Assembly (NCBI RefSeq): GCF_022601735.1
Contig: NZ_JAKUMM010000004.1
Span: forward strand, 186,001 to 250,000
DNA length: 64,000 nt
Origin: Atopomonas sediminilitoris
GTDB taxonomy: Bacteria > Pseudomonadota > Gammaproteobacteria > Pseudomonadales > Pseudomonadaceae
Direction of reading: 5' to 3'
This document shows, one piece after another, positions 51,370 through 60,648 of this stretch. The position numbers and the translations under genes were made by a program. The notes under the pieces are model-generated. The model searched no databases and was not told the origin of the DNA. It saw nothing but the letters and a program-made list of their open reading frames with translations. Each line of letters opens with the position of its first letter. The first letter of the stretch is position 1.

Positions 51370-51756
51370 CCTTTTTGTACGCAAATTGGCCATACCGGGC
51401 ATTTAATGCCAAGCGAGGTTGGGCGACCGATTTACTTAGATCAAGTTGCGCTAGATTTTCCCGAGCTGACTATCGTTGCCGGCCACATCGGTTACCCGTG
51501 GACGGATGAAGCCATTGCCGTGGCCACCAAGCACTGTAATGTGTATCTCGATACCAGCGCCTACACAGCATTACGGTATCCGCAGGCATTGGTTGAGTTC
51601 ATGCAGACGCATGGCCGCAGCAAGGTGCTGTTTGGCACCAACTACCCGATGATCACTGCCGCAAAGGCTTTGCAAGGCCTAGACCAATTGGGCCTCGATG
51701 AGCAAAGCAAAGACTTATTTTTGGGCGGTAATGCGCAGCGTATTTTTTCCTTGTAG
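51370..51756 (+). pseudogene. Truncated amidohydrolase-family protein (C-terminal fragment)
   Basis: About 129 residues from the C-terminal half of an amidohydrolase-2 (PF04909-type) enzyme: QIGHTGHLMPSEVGRP, ELTIVAGHIGYPWTDEA, KVLFGTNYPMITAAKALQ and LGGNAQRIFSL. The N-terminal metal-binding part is absent; homology begins at about 51370, where it meets the truncated regulator from the opposite strand. The head-to-head joining of two broken genes marks a deletion or insertion event. Confidence 0.75.
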
Positions 51757-51898
51757 CGGCCTTTTCTCTTGAGTTGGTCTTGCTGCTTACTATGTCAGCC
51801 GTAAGGTTGAGAGCCATGCGTTCTAACTGGCTGGCTGCTTTGCTAACACCAATGCGCTCAGCCAGAGCATGAGCTTCGACTTTATGGGCTTGCAGATA
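51755..51898 (-). mobile_element. Probable IS3-family transposase OrfA remnant
   Basis: On the minus strand this stretch reads KVEAHALAERIGVSKAASQL, like the HTH segment of IS3-family OrfA proteins, then continues DIVSSKTNSREKAA without a recognisable frame of full length. No terminal repeats or OrfB are seen. It lies between the amidohydrolase fragment and tRNA-Leu. Confidence 0.45.
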
Positions 51899-52086
51899 GT
51901 GGGTATGCGGTTTCCCACTCTGGTGGATTGCCCTGCCATGGTTCACCTCGCGGTTGTTTGTCGCTTCACGAAGTGCCTACTGGTGACGGGCAAGATCACT
52001 TTCCATGTAGAAATCGTTGAAAAACTTAGCTTTTTGTCTCGACGCACACATTCTAAACACCTATGATATGCGCCTTCCCTCCTCCG
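51757..52086. other. Gene-poor stretch before tRNA-Leu
   Basis: This stretch of 330 bases holds most of the probable OrfA remnant at its left end and the tRNA promoter region at its right end. No intact gene was found; the short frames there lack start signals and recognisable content. Confidence 0.6.
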
Positions 52087-52174
52087 GCCCGGATGGCGGA
52101 ATAGGTAGACGCAGGGGACTTAAAATCCCCCGATCATTGCGATCGTGCCGGTTCGATTCCGGCTCCGGGCACCA
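52087..52174 (+). tRNA. tRNA-Leu(UAA)
   Basis: A complete class II tRNA with encoded CCA. The acceptor stem GCCCGGA pairs with TCCGGGC; the anticodon loop CTTAAAA (52119-52125) gives anticodon TAA at 52121-52123; the long variable arm is CGATCATTGCGATCG; the T arm is GCCGGTTCGATTCCGGC. tRNA-Leu genes are common insertion sites, consistent with the broken genes upstream, but no copy of its 3' end was noticed nearby. Confidence 0.97.
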
Positions 52175-52329
52175 ATACAATCAAGCACTTAGGTCACTTT
52201 GACCGCCTAGCCGGTTTTGGCTATTGCCTCAAAAGCATGCTTATTAGGCAATTCGCTATTTCTTAGCGTGTTGGCATGCCCTTTTTGCCCTTTCGATCAC
52301 GCGCATATTGATCACAGCCAGAAACCAAA

Positions 52330-52360
52330 CACCCTGCGATAGCGTAGCCATTGCAGGGTG
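52330..52360. repeat. Inverted repeat downstream of crotonase gene
   Basis: CACCCTGC (52330-52337) and GCAGGGTG (52353-52360) pair perfectly around a 15-base centre, about 60 bases past the stop of the minus-strand isomerase gene. No T-run follows on either strand, so it is at best a weak terminator. Confidence 0.4.
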
Positions 52361-52420
52361 CGGGCGGTCACTATTAGCCCACAGACGCAAACCGGCGGGC
52401 TCTTGATAAGGGGCTAAGCC

Positions 52421-53272
52421 TTACTCGCTAAATACCTGCTTAACCGCGAACAAGTCGTCGAATTGCGGGGCTTGTTTGGTCACTTTGGCTTGGAAGGTTT
52501 TCATCATGTCGTTGGGACGGAACATGCCTGATTGCCAGGTCGCCATGTACTTAAGGCTGTCTTCGACGCTGTGATCGCGACTGTAGTTGAGCATTTCTTT
52601 ACAACCAGTAACCGCCAAGGGCGAATGTGCGGCGATTTGCTTGGCGATCGCCATGACCGCTTCCAGCATCGCTTCTTGGCTTGCATACACTTCGTTGACT
52701 AGGCCGTGGGTTTTGGCTTCTTCGGCGGCGAATTTACGGCCGGTGAAGGCCAGCTCTCGGGCCACACCTTGCGGGATTAGCTTCGGCAAGCGCTGCAAGG
52801 TGCCGACGTCAGCGGTCATGCCGAGTTCGGTTTCTTTAATGGTGAAGTAAGCGTCGGCGGTGGCGTAACGGCAATCTGCCGCGCACACCATATCCAAGGC
52901 ACCACCAATACAGCCGCCGTGAATGGCTGCCAGCACCGGCAGACGCACTTCTTCCAGCGAGCTCAAGCTGGCTTGTAGCTGCATAACCGTGCGGCGCAGA
53001 TTTTCAGCCATGCGGCCTGGATCACCGCTCATGGGGACAGTTTTTGGATTGGTGAACACGCCTAAATCCATGCCTGCCGAAAAGTGTTTGCCGGTCGATG
53101 ACAGCACGATCACCCGCGCCTCGCCACTGGCCTCTAGTGCGCGCATGCACTCTGGTAACTCCAGCCAGAAATCGGCATTCATCGAGTTCAACGCGTCTGG
53201 GCGATTTAACTGCACATGGGCGATGTGTTCGGCGACGGTCACCTTGAAGCTTTTATACGTTAACTCAGACAT
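52421..53272 (-). CDS. Crotonase-family dienoyl-CoA isomerase (ECH1-like)
   Basis: A 283-residue enoyl-CoA hydratase/isomerase-family enzyme. It keeps the oxyanion-hole strings SSTGKHFSAGMDLG and HGGCIGGALDM, and the segment KETELGMTADVGTLQRLPK carries the Glu and Asp typical of delta3,5-delta2,4-dienoyl-CoA isomerase (ECH1), so it probably helps beta-oxidation of unsaturated fatty acids. Divergent from a TetR regulator with two palindromes between them, which suggests local control. Confidence 0.85.
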   Translation of the reverse strand: MSELTYKSFKVTVAEHIAHVQLNRPDALNSMNADFWLELPECMRALEASGEARVIVLSSTGKHFSAGMDLGVFTNPKTVPMSGDPGRMAENLRRTVMQLQASLSSLEEVRLPVLAAIHGGCIGGALDMVCAADCRYATADAYFTIKETELGMTADVGTLQRLPKLIPQGVARELAFTGRKFAAEEAKTHGLVNEVYASQEAMLEAVMAIAKQIAAHSPLAVTGCKEMLNYSRDHSVEDSLKYMATWQSGMFRPNDMMKTFQAKVTKQAPQFDDLFAVKQVFSE

Positions 53273-53300
53273 GGTGCACCTTTAATGCGGCATTGAGGGG

Positions 53301-53340
53301 TTGACGGCGTCAAGATAGAGGCGCCATCCTGACACTGTCA
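53301..53340. promoter_or_regulatory. Two palindromes between crotonase and TetR genes
   Basis: TTGACGGCGTCAA (53301-53313) and TGACACTGTCA (53330-53340) are perfect odd-length palindromes sharing TGAC/GTCA arms, 16 bases apart, in the 107-base divergent gap. They are good candidates for operators of the adjacent TetR-family protein. The three-base centre of the first rules out an FNR site. Confidence 0.5.
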
Positions 53341-53379
53341 AGTCAGCCCTTCCTGATATTTGTTATAGAAGCCCTTTGC

Positions 53380-54003
53380 ATGACCAACGCTAGCAACGAC
53401 TACCATCACGGCAATCTTCGGCACAGCTTGATCGAAGCCAGCCTCGATTTAATTGGCCGCGAAGGCCTTGAGGCTCTGTCATTACGGCGACTGGCGGAGA
53501 TGGTTGGGGTATCGCGGCAAGCGCCGTATCATCACTTTCGCGACAAACAAGCCTTGTTAGCTGCGCTCGGCGAGCGTGGTTTTATGCAGTTAAACCGTAA
53601 CCTGCAACACGTTGTTGATGATGAAAGCACAGCCTTAGACGAGCGCCTGTACCAAGCCGTTATCAATTATCTGAATTTTGCCTTGGACAACCCTGCGCTT
53701 TACGGCCTGATGTTTGGCCAAATCCTATGGCGCGATGGCCCCGAAGTGCACCGCGACACCGACGATTTTCAACGCTACGCCAAAGACTGCTTTCGCCAGT
53801 ACGTGAGCTTGTTTGATCAGCTCAAAAGAGACGGTCTAGTGCCGCCCAGCGACAACACGTTGCGCCTCGCCCAGCTGTTATGGGCTGCGATGCATGGTTT
53901 GGCCAAGCTGGCCAGTGATGGGCTCTTTATGAAACGCGAGGACTTGGCCGACATCGCGCGCTACACCCTCGCCCGCTTTCGTCACTCAGCGCCGATCCAG
54001 TAA
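53380..54003 (+). CDS. TetR/AcrR-family transcriptional regulator
   Basis: A 207-residue regulator: N-terminal HTH LSLRRLAEMVGVSRQAPYHH (about residues 28-47) and a C-terminal ligand domain beginning around residue 75 (LYQAVINYLNFALDNPALYG), of the WHG-domain type. It probably regulates the divergent dienoyl-CoA isomerase gene in response to an acyl-CoA. Its 3' end overlaps the convergent DUF3820 gene by 18 bases. Confidence 0.88.
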   Translation: MTNASNDYHHGNLRHSLIEASLDLIGREGLEALSLRRLAEMVGVSRQAPYHHFRDKQALLAALGERGFMQLNRNLQHVVDDESTALDERLYQAVINYLNFALDNPALYGLMFGQILWRDGPEVHRDTDDFQRYAKDCFRQYVSLFDQLKRDGLVPPSDNTLRLAQLLWAAMHGLAKLASDGLFMKREDLADIARYTLARFRHSAPIQ

Positions 54004-54213
54004 TGGTCGCAGCATCCCTTCTAGTCCATTGAGCTTGATTTCATAAATCAGCGCCAATTGCTGACCAAGCTTTGAGCGTGGGAAACCTTTGCCGTGCATC
54101 CAAACCAAATACGGCTCTGGTATTTCTAATAAGCGCCGACCGGCGTATTTGCCATACGGCATGACTTGGCGAATCGCCGCTAACAACTCTTCACTCGGCT
54201 CGGGTGCGCTCAT
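53986..54213 (-). CDS. DUF3820-family small protein
   Basis: A 75-residue protein with MPYGKYAGRRLLEIPEPYLVW, the DUF3820 core. Function unknown; the fold is related to exonuclease-associated proteins. It starts at an ATG overlapping the stop of the NAD-kinase-like gene by four bases, so the two are coupled. Confidence 0.85.
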   Translation of the reverse strand: MSAPEPSEELLAAIRQVMPYGKYAGRRLLEIPEPYLVWMHGKGFPRSKLGQQLALIYEIKLNGLEGMLRPLLDRR

Positions 54214-55325
54214 AGTACCTCCAAGGGGTAGAGCAACTCTTCACGGTAACCGGCCCATACCTTAAGCACCGGCGCAAAGGCGTTATCCAACGTGACATCG
54301 CCGCTATCCACCCGCAATGGTGCGCCATTGAGCGTGGCGAGTTTGCGTTTAGTCGCCACCACTCGCAGGTGCTCAAGACCAATGGCACGTACCACCCTTG
54401 GGCTGACTTGCTGGTTGCCACGACCCAGTACATGGCCTTGCCCGCCGATAGCCGTCACCAGCAATTTGGCCGGATGTTGATCAACCAGCTCAAACAACTG
54501 TGCTTCGGTGACATCGCGGGCGATCACCTGCCCGTCTTGCAGGACATCCACACCCAGCAACGTGGTTTCTTGACCCAGTATCTCGGCCAGTTGATGCAAG
54601 GTTGAACCGGGGCCAAACACATAGCGCACGCCGGGCTCCCAATCCTCATTAAGCCAATCGGCCAAGTCTTGCAGGACTAGCTCTTCAGACTCGACGCCGC
54701 CTTGCTTGACCTGCTGCAAAAAGCCGCCTTCGACCGGCACGCACAACTCGCCGAAATAACGACTGCCGACTTTGCCTGCACGTAGCGCTTCCTCGTCGAT
54801 ATCGCGCACTTCGCCTGTGGTTAAGCGCACCAAGCCACCTTGCAACAGGCGCAGTGCCAGCTCACCGGCTGCCCGCGGACTGACCGCATACACCCCTGAT
54901 TGAATCTTGACCCCCGCGGGGACACCCAGCACCGGCAAACCTGCTTTAGCCACCGAACAGACATCGCGTGCGGTGCCGTCACCACCTGCAAACAACAGCA
55001 AGGCTAACGGACGTGCCTGCAAAGCCTGCACCGCGGCACAGGTGTCGGCCGCCGTAGTCGGGCCAGGATGCGGGCTGCTGATCACCTCATAAGAAAACCC
55101 AAGATCCTTGAGCACACCCTCCCCCATAGCACCTGGGTAAGTTAAGAAGTGCAGAACATCACGCAGTGGCAGCAACACCTCCAGCGCTTGATGGGTACGC
55201 GCCTGCGCACGCGGTGTCGCACCAAGGGCTTGCGCCTGCTCAGCCATGCCGTCGCTGCCTTTGAGCGCTACACTGCCGCCAAGGCCTGCTAAGGGGTTAA
55301 TGATGAGTCCGAGAGTGCTGGTCAT
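54210..55325 (-). CDS. ATP-NAD kinase family (AcoX-like) protein
   Basis: A 371-residue protein of the NAD-kinase-like family: the nucleotide-binding GGDGTARDV (about residue 117) and the N-terminal LIINPLAGLGGSVALKGSDG are characteristic. It is the longer AcoX-like form, distinct from the housekeeping NadK. Substrate not known. Upstream of DUF3820 in the same operon. Confidence 0.85.
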   Translation of the reverse strand: MTSTLGLIINPLAGLGGSVALKGSDGMAEQAQALGATPRAQARTHQALEVLLPLRDVLHFLTYPGAMGEGVLKDLGFSYEVISSPHPGPTTAADTCAAVQALQARPLALLLFAGGDGTARDVCSVAKAGLPVLGVPAGVKIQSGVYAVSPRAAGELALRLLQGGLVRLTTGEVRDIDEEALRAGKVGSRYFGELCVPVEGGFLQQVKQGGVESEELVLQDLADWLNEDWEPGVRYVFGPGSTLHQLAEILGQETTLLGVDVLQDGQVIARDVTEAQLFELVDQHPAKLLVTAIGGQGHVLGRGNQQVSPRVVRAIGLEHLRVVATKRKLATLNGAPLRVDSGDVTLDNAFAPVLKVWAGYREELLYPLEVL

Positions 55326-55546
55326 TTAGCTACTTAACCTTGTTTTTTCATGCCCAAACAATATGAGCAAACAGCCCATGAGGCGCTTTAATCAATCAGC
55401 GCGATGCTGCGTTTACGTTTCTTCACAAAAAGGCAGCTTAATTAAGGTGTCTTAATGATGTCACCGCGCAGTCATAGTGAGTAAGCACACTGACCATGCC
55501 GACAAAGATCGGCTCTGTACAACAGCCTGATGATGGATTTGCACTT

Positions 55547-55723
55547 ATGTCTAGCAGTCGCCAAAGCAGTCAAAATAACGCCAAAACCACTCAAGCCCCT
55601 GCCGCGCTGGGTTTTTTAGTGGATGAACAAGGGCGTGAAAAGCCCATCACCGAAGCCATGATCCAGCAAGCGTGCCGCGAACTCGCCGCGCAAAACGCAG
55701 ATTTACTCGGCACCAATCACTAA
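55547..55723 (+). CDS. PA1571-family small protein
   Basis: A 58-residue protein ending GFLVDEQGREKPITEAMIQQ and ACRELA, like Pseudomonas PA1571-family proteins of unknown function. The ATG at 55547 is preferred over an in-frame ATG at 55496, since it gives the usual short serine/glutamine-rich start. Convergent with pdxB. Confidence 0.65.
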   Translation: MSSSRQSSQNNAKTTQAPAALGFLVDEQGREKPITEAMIQQACRELAAQNADLLGTNH

Positions 55724-55750
55724 AAAGCCGCCGCAAAAAGCCACCGCGGT

Positions 55751-56911
55751 TTACAGCGTATCCACACTGCAACCTAACGCTTTGCTCAGCTGATTGAGTT
55801 CAGCAGAGCTTTGCCGTGTGAAAAGCTTAAGGCCGGGTATTTCTCGGCGCACGGGGTAGTGCTTGCGTAACGCATCAAATGCCGCTGGGCGCTCGTGCGC
55901 GGGCAAACGCAAGTGACGTCGAAACGCCGCGTCATCGCGGCGTGGGTCGTACACGCTGCGACTGATCAGCGCGAGTAACTCCGCAGGTTCGGCCTTGCTG
56001 GTCACGCGTAAGCCTTTTAGCCAGTGCTCCGGTATCACATTGGCCAAACTTTGCTTGGCCTCGGTTTGCAGTGCTGTACACAACGCCTGATAAATCATCT
56101 CGGTGCCGCGCAAGCGTCCATCAAGGCTGTAGCCGGCGATATGTGGCGTGGCCAAGTGCACGCGCCGAGCCAGTTCAGCCTCAACATTGGGTTCGGTTTC
56201 CCATACATCTAACGCAACCCACAAATCATCGTGCGCCTGTAAGCGCGCTAGCAGCGCTTGGTTATCGACCACAGCACCACGTCCGGCATTGATCAGCCAT
56301 TGCCCCGGCTTGAGCGTGGCAATACGAGCCTCGTCCAACAAATGCCATGTCGGATGCTCACCTTCGTGGATAAGTGGGGTGTGCAGGCACAGCACATCGG
56401 CTTCGGCAATCAACGCCTGCAAGCTATAAAACTCGCCCTCTTCTTCGGCCGCTCGTGGCGGGTCACACACACGAACCTCTAAACCCAGCGCCTTGAGCAC
56501 CTTGTGTAACGCACCGCCCACGCGGCCCGCACCAACAATGCCAATCACCTTGTCCTCGAGCGTTTCACCGGATAACTCGGCCAAGTGCAGTAACGCGCCC
56601 AACACATAATCTACCACCGCGCGGGCATTGCAGCCGGGCGCACTGGCGACCTGAATGCCGGCCTCGGCCAGCCAAGGCAAGTCCAAGTGATCGGTCCCGA
56701 TGGTGCAGGTGCCAACAAAACGCACCTTGGAGCCCTGCAGTAGCGCTTGATTGACCTGCGTTACCGAACGCACCAAGAGGACATCCGCCTCGCGCACCGC
56801 CGCTGCCGACAAGTCGCGTCCAGGCAAGCGGGTCAATTCACCCAGCTCAGCAAAAAAAGCCTCTGCTAAGGGAATATTTTCATCGGCCACAATGCGTAGC
56901 GGCTGGTTCAT
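55751..56911 (-). CDS. pdxB: Erythronate-4-phosphate dehydrogenase PdxB
   Basis: Second enzyme of DXP-independent pyridoxal phosphate synthesis, 386 residues. [15 protein letters not shown] at the start, the NAD-binding [16 protein letters not shown] (about residue 122), [15 protein letters not shown] and the catalytic [11 protein letters not shown] are all present, with the PdxB-specific C-terminal dimerisation domain. Shares a base with the epmC-like gene upstream (stop and start at 56911). Confidence 0.95.
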   Translation of the reverse strand: MNQPLRIVADENIPLAEAFFAELGELTRLPGRDLSAAAVREADVLLVRSVTQVNQALLQGSKVRFVGTCTIGTDHLDLPWLAEAGIQVASAPGCNARAVVDYVLGALLHLAELSGETLEDKVIGIVGAGRVGGALHKVLKALGLEVRVCDPPRAAEEEGEFYSLQALIAEADVLCLHTPLIHEGEHPTWHLLDEARIATLKPGQWLINAGRGAVVDNQALLARLQAHDDLWVALDVWETEPNVEAELARRVHLATPHIAGYSLDGRLRGTEMIYQALCTALQTEAKQSLANVIPEHWLKGLRVTSKAEPAELLALISRSVYDPRRDDAAFRRHLRLPAHERPAAFDALRKHYPVRREIPGLKLFTRQSSAELNQLSKALGCSVDTL

Positions 56912-57522
56912 TACAAGTCCTCCAGGCGAAACGCCTCGGGATAAAAGTCAGAGTGAGTTTGATAGTGCGCGAGCAAAGCGTTAACAAAGCTAGCCGCACG
57001 CGCTGGCAAACCATACCGCCAGTAGCGTTGCACTTGTTGCCAAACGGCCAACTGAAAAGGCCGGCGATCGTATTCTGGCGCGTTTAGACTATCGATGCTC
57101 ACTGCAAAGCGCTGCCCCGCAGCTTGGCTAAATAGCCACTCCAGTGCTTGCGGTTTAACCTCGACAGATTCAAACGCTTGTTGCTGCTCAGCACTGCGAC
57201 CATCGGGTGAATACCAGTAACCGTAATCGAGTTGTTGCCGTCTAGCAGCGCCGGCTAGGCACCAGTGCGCAATTTCATGCAACGCACTGGCGATGTAGTC
57301 GTGGGTGTAGATGATTTGACTATTGCGCCCAGAAGCTGCGGGCACATACAGCGGTTCATCCGCGCCGCCGACTAATTCCACGGCGTAGTCACTACTAAAG
57401 CATCGGCGAAAAAGCATGTGTAAATCTGCAATCGCATGTCCCTTTCGGGCAAATGTTAGCGGCGTCGAACACGTACAATGACCGTCTGCAGTGTGCGCGT
57501 ATGCGCCCTGCTTTTCACTCAT
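56911..57522 (-). CDS. epmC: Elongation factor P hydroxylase EpmC
   Basis: Hydroxylates the modified lysine of elongation factor P (YfcM/EpmC family). The iron-binding HEIAHW motif lies in [17 protein letters not shown], and [19 protein letters not shown] is the family signature. The start is uncertain: ATG 57522 is listed; ATG 57549 would overlap the divergent MATE gene, and the residues before [12 protein letters not shown] exceed the usual N-terminus. Confidence 0.85.
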   Translation of the reverse strand: MSEKQGAYAHTADGHCTCSTPLTFARKGHAIADLHMLFRRCFSSDYAVELVGGADEPLYVPAASGRNSQIIYTHDYIASALHEIAHWCLAGAARRQQLDYGYWYSPDGRSAEQQQAFESVEVKPQALEWLFSQAAGQRFAVSIDSLNAPEYDRRPFQLAVWQQVQRYWRYGLPARAASFVNALLAHYQTHSDFYPEAFRLEDL

Positions 57523-57547
57523 CGATTGATCTGTCGAGCCCTCTACC

Positions 57548-58933
57548 ATGCGTGATTTACCCCATCAGCCTGTCTTGAGCCTGCGCATTCTAAAGGAAGT
57601 TCGCGCCCTGCTCATCTTGGCGGGGCCAATCATTGTCGCGCAACTGGCGCACACTGCGATGGGATTTGTTGATGCGGTGATGGCCGGGCGCGTCTCCGCC
57701 AATGACTTAGCGGCCGTTGCGCTGGGCAACTCCATTTGGGTGCCGGTGTTTCTCTTTATTAGCGGTATTTTGTTGGCCACCACCTCGGAGGTCGCGCGCC
57801 GCTTTGGTGCCGGTCAACAAGGCGAGATCGGCGAAGTAGTCCGCCAAGGCTTATGGCTGGGCTTGGCCATTGGTCTAATGGCTTGCGCCCTGTTGTGGCT
57901 GTCTGAGCCGGTTTTGCATTGGATGCAAGTGGACGCCGCCTTGATTGCTCCCACCATGGGCTATCTGCAAGCCGTTGCCTTGGGCTTACCCGCTATTGCG
58001 TTGTATTTGGTGCTGCGCTGTTTTAGCGATGGCCTAGGCATCACGCGGCCCAGTATGGTGTTTGGCGTACTGGGGCTTTTGCTGAATATTCCGGCTAATT
58101 ACGTGTTTATTTACGGCAAGTTCGGCCTGCCGGCGATGGGCGGCGTGGGCTGCGGCTGGGCCACGGCCTTGGTGATGTGGCTGAGCGCTTTGGGGCTTTT
58201 GCTCTGGGTGCGCTGGGCGCCGGCGTATCAAGCCAGCCGTCTGTTCAGCCGCTTTAGTTGGCCAGAAGGCAACACGCTTAAGCACTTGCTCAAAGTGGGT
58301 ACGCCGATAGGTGTGGCCATTTTTGCCGAGGCGAGTATTTTTTCAGTGATCGCGCTGCTGATTGGCGGCCTTGGCGCGATTGTGGTTGCCGGTCATCAAA
58401 TCGCCCTGAACGTGTCATCCCTGATTTTCATGATCCCCTACTCGCTTGGCATGGCCAGCACCGTGCGTGTCGGCCAGGCGTTGGGACGTAACGCCCCCCA
58501 ACAGGCCGAATTTGCAGCGTGGACTAGCCTCGCCGTTGCCCTCGGTTATGCCTGTCTTTCGGTCAGCCTGATCATGTGGCTACGCACCAGCATTGCCGGC
58601 ATTTACACCAACGATGCGCAAGTGATCAGCCTGGCCGCCAGTCTGTTGGTGTTCTCAGCAATCTTTCAGTTCTCTGACGCCATTCAAGTCACCGCAGCCG
58701 GTGCTTTGCGCGGTTATCACGACACCCGCAGCACGATGCTGCTCACCCTGTTCGCCTATTGGTGCATCGGCTTGCCGCTTGGCGCTAGCCTCGGGCTCAG
58801 CGACTTCTTTGGCTCAGCGCGCGGCCCAGCAGGGTTATGGATGGGCTTAGTCGCAGGGCTTAGCGTTGCTGCGGTGCTGTTGGCCATTCGCTTGCGCAAA
58901 ATTGCCCAGCGGGAGATTCGTCGGGCATCCTAA
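57548..58933 (+). CDS. MATE-family multidrug efflux protein (NorM-like)
   Basis: A 461-residue inner-membrane antiporter with about twelve helices in two bundles: LLILAGPIIVAQLAHTAMGF then VDAVMAGRVSANDLAAVALG in the first and PYSLGMASTVRVGQALGRNA in the second, as in NorM proteins that expel cationic compounds with sodium or protons. Divergent from epmC with no clear promoter gap. The DUF3080 gene follows four bases after its stop. Confidence 0.9.
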   Translation: MRDLPHQPVLSLRILKEVRALLILAGPIIVAQLAHTAMGFVDAVMAGRVSANDLAAVALGNSIWVPVFLFISGILLATTSEVARRFGAGQQGEIGEVVRQGLWLGLAIGLMACALLWLSEPVLHWMQVDAALIAPTMGYLQAVALGLPAIALYLVLRCFSDGLGITRPSMVFGVLGLLLNIPANYVFIYGKFGLPAMGGVGCGWATALVMWLSALGLLLWVRWAPAYQASRLFSRFSWPEGNTLKHLLKVGTPIGVAIFAEASIFSVIALLIGGLGAIVVAGHQIALNVSSLIFMIPYSLGMASTVRVGQALGRNAPQQAEFAAWTSLAVALGYACLSVSLIMWLRTSIAGIYTNDAQVISLAASLLVFSAIFQFSDAIQVTAAGALRGYHDTRSTMLLTLFAYWCIGLPLGASLGLSDFFGSARGPAGLWMGLVAGLSVAAVLLAIRLRKIAQREIRRAS

Positions 58934-58937
58934 GGTG

Positions 58938-59999
58938 ATGCAAAAACTCATTGTTGTCATGCTGTGCGCCCTGCTGGCCGCTTGCGAGCAAGCCGACCCA
59001 GCCGCCGCACTGCAAGAGGACTACCTCAGCCGTCTGGCGCGCGCATTAGAGCAGCCAACGGCCCCGGCCTTTGATCGTCAAGCCTTGTTAGTGCTGCGCC
59101 CGCCGCCTAAACGCGCCTTGGTTAATGGTATTCCCGACACCCGTATCAGCTTGTTGGAGCTGCTGGTGGATAGCAGCACGTGCCCGCGTCTCAGGGTATT
59201 GATCAGCGAGCGCAACAGCATCCTTGGCAAAGTCATGCAGCCCAGTCATCAACTGGCCTATGAAGTTGCCTTAGTGCATGAGCTGGAGGCCTGCTTACGC
59301 GAGTCAGCCGAGCAAAACAGTGACTGGCACGCCGCCTTAACCAGCCTTAAACAACAAAAGCAGCAACAGCTCCCGTTGCATTATTGGAATCTGTTCGCCG
59401 CCAGCAGCGAGGTGCGCCAGCATCTGCGTTTTGCCGAGCACGGCTTAGCGCCTGAGAATCCGGCCGGCGCTTGGTTGGACGAGTTTGCCGCGCTGGTGAA
59501 CTTGCCGTCTCGCTTCCAGCAACGGCCTGTCTTGACCGCCAACGAGATTGATCAGCATTTGCTTGGCTTAAGCCGCAGCACAGGCGGCGGCCAATGGCTG
59601 CACAGCGTATTGCGTCTAACTGAAACGCTTACGCACGGCACGCAGATGCTGCAACAGCGCGCCGCGCGTAAGCCGCTGTGCCCGCTTGGCCGCGCAACAC
59701 CGCCCGCGCGCATCGCGCAAAACGTGATGATCAAATACTTTGCCGGGCAATTACAGCCGTACCTTGCGAGGGTGGATCAGCGTGGCCAGCGCTGGCATGG
59801 CTTGATCCAACAGTGGCGTGCGCAGCCCGGCGCCACAGCGGCCTTCGAGGCTTATTTGGCCTCGCTCGAGCGGCTCTGGCAACGTTATCAACAGGCGCAG
59901 CACACGCATATACAGGCCTGGCAAGACACCTTGCGCGCCTGCCAGCTCGCGCCCGGTCAGTCGGGCTGGGTGGGCAATGCCGCCAAGGCTGCCCAGTAG
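58938..59999 (+). CDS. DUF3080-family lipoprotein
   Basis: A 353-residue lipoprotein: MQKLIVVMLCALLAAC is a lipoprotein signal with the lipobox LAAC and Cys16 as the acylated residue. The rest is mostly alpha-helical, of the DUF3080 family; function unknown. TAAGGTG just before the ATG supports the start at 58938 over the upstream in-frame start inside the MATE gene. The end overlaps the convergent GGCT gene by 43 bases. Confidence 0.8.
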   Translation: MQKLIVVMLCALLAACEQADPAAALQEDYLSRLARALEQPTAPAFDRQALLVLRPPPKRALVNGIPDTRISLLELLVDSSTCPRLRVLISERNSILGKVMQPSHQLAYEVALVHELEACLRESAEQNSDWHAALTSLKQQKQQQLPLHYWNLFAASSEVRQHLRFAEHGLAPENPAGAWLDEFAALVNLPSRFQQRPVLTANEIDQHLLGLSRSTGGGQWLHSVLRLTETLTHGTQMLQQRAARKPLCPLGRATPPARIAQNVMIKYFAGQLQPYLARVDQRGQRWHGLIQQWRAQPGATAAFEAYLASLERLWQRYQQAQHTHIQAWQDTLRACQLAPGQSGWVGNAAKAAQ

Positions 60000-60412
60000 T
60001 CGTCGCTGAGGAACGGCTTGCCCGCCAACAAATGCTGCATATAACCGTGCGCCGGCAATAAACCTTCGGCGCGCATGGCGGGGTTAGCAAAGTACACCCA
60101 GCTTGGCTGTATGCCTGCGGCTGTTTCGATAGGCATGACTTCGCGGCTGTAAAACACCGGCGTGCCTTCGAACGGGTCCATCTTGCTAATCTCGTGCCCA
60201 TCACACAGGCGGTACAACACCCCTTGCACCACCTCGCCGCGGGCATGGCGCACATTGGCGTAGGCATAGCCATCACGATCATGCGCACGCTTGTTGAAGC
60301 ACAACGCGTAGCCGGATAGGCGCCCCAGCTCCGCTTGATCAAAGCGCAAGCCGCGTGCCTGCATCCGCGCTGGGTTCATGTTGGAGCCATAGGCAAAGTA
60401 GTAACGACTCAC
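59957..60412 (-). CDS. Gamma-glutamylcyclotransferase-family protein
   Basis: A 151-residue GGCT-fold protein: the glutamyl-binding [13 protein letters not shown] at the N-terminus and MDPFEGTP, the likely catalytic-glutamate region, near residue 80. It might act on gamma-glutamyl peptides or amines. Its start overlaps the tusA stop by four bases, so the two genes are coupled. Confidence 0.85.
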   Translation of the reverse strand: MSRYYFAYGSNMNPARMQARGLRFDQAELGRLSGYALCFNKRAHDRDGYAYANVRHARGEVVQGVLYRLCDGHEISKMDPFEGTPVFYSREVMPIETAAGIQPSWVYFANPAMRAEGLLPAHGYMQHLLAGKPFLSDDYWAALAALPTQPD

Positions 60413-60648
60413 GCCTGTGCAGCCTTGCGGATCCAGTACAGGTAGGTGCCCTGCTCTTCACGCTGATCCAGCAGTTCGTAGCCTAAAAAACGGCAAAACT
60501 TGGGAATGTCGCGGCGGGTCGAAGGGTCTGTAGCAATGACTTTTAGCAGTCCACCGTCGGGCAGCTCGCGCACCTTGCCGTGCAGCAGCATCACAGGCTC
60601 TGGGCACATCAAACCAGAGGCATCAAAGATCACATCAGGAGTATCCAC
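60409..60648 (-). CDS. tusA: Sulfurtransferase TusA
   Basis: A 79-residue sulphur carrier for tRNA 2-thiouridine synthesis. The catalytic cysteine is in [10 protein letters not shown] (about residue 15), the family signature. First gene of a two-gene unit with the GGCT-family gene. Its role fits with mnmC elsewhere in the window, since both act on the same wobble uridine. Confidence 0.92.
   Translation of the reverse strand: MDTPDVIFDASGLMCPEPVMLLHGKVRELPDGGLLKVIATDPSTRRDIPKFCRFLGYELLDQREEQGTYLYWIRKAAQA

Noticed and set aside
52330..52360. Terminator of the crotonase gene
   Set aside because: No T-run on either strand; listed only as an inverted repeat.
53301..53313. TTGACGGCGTCAA as an FNR/ANR site
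   Set aside because: The centre is three bases, not four, and the adjacent gene is a TetR regulator, so a TetR operator is more likely.
59731..60342. 203-codon open frame on - overlapping the DUF3080 and GGCT genes
   Set aside because: Arginine/alanine-rich shadow frame; GGCT in another frame has the YGSNM motif and correct length.
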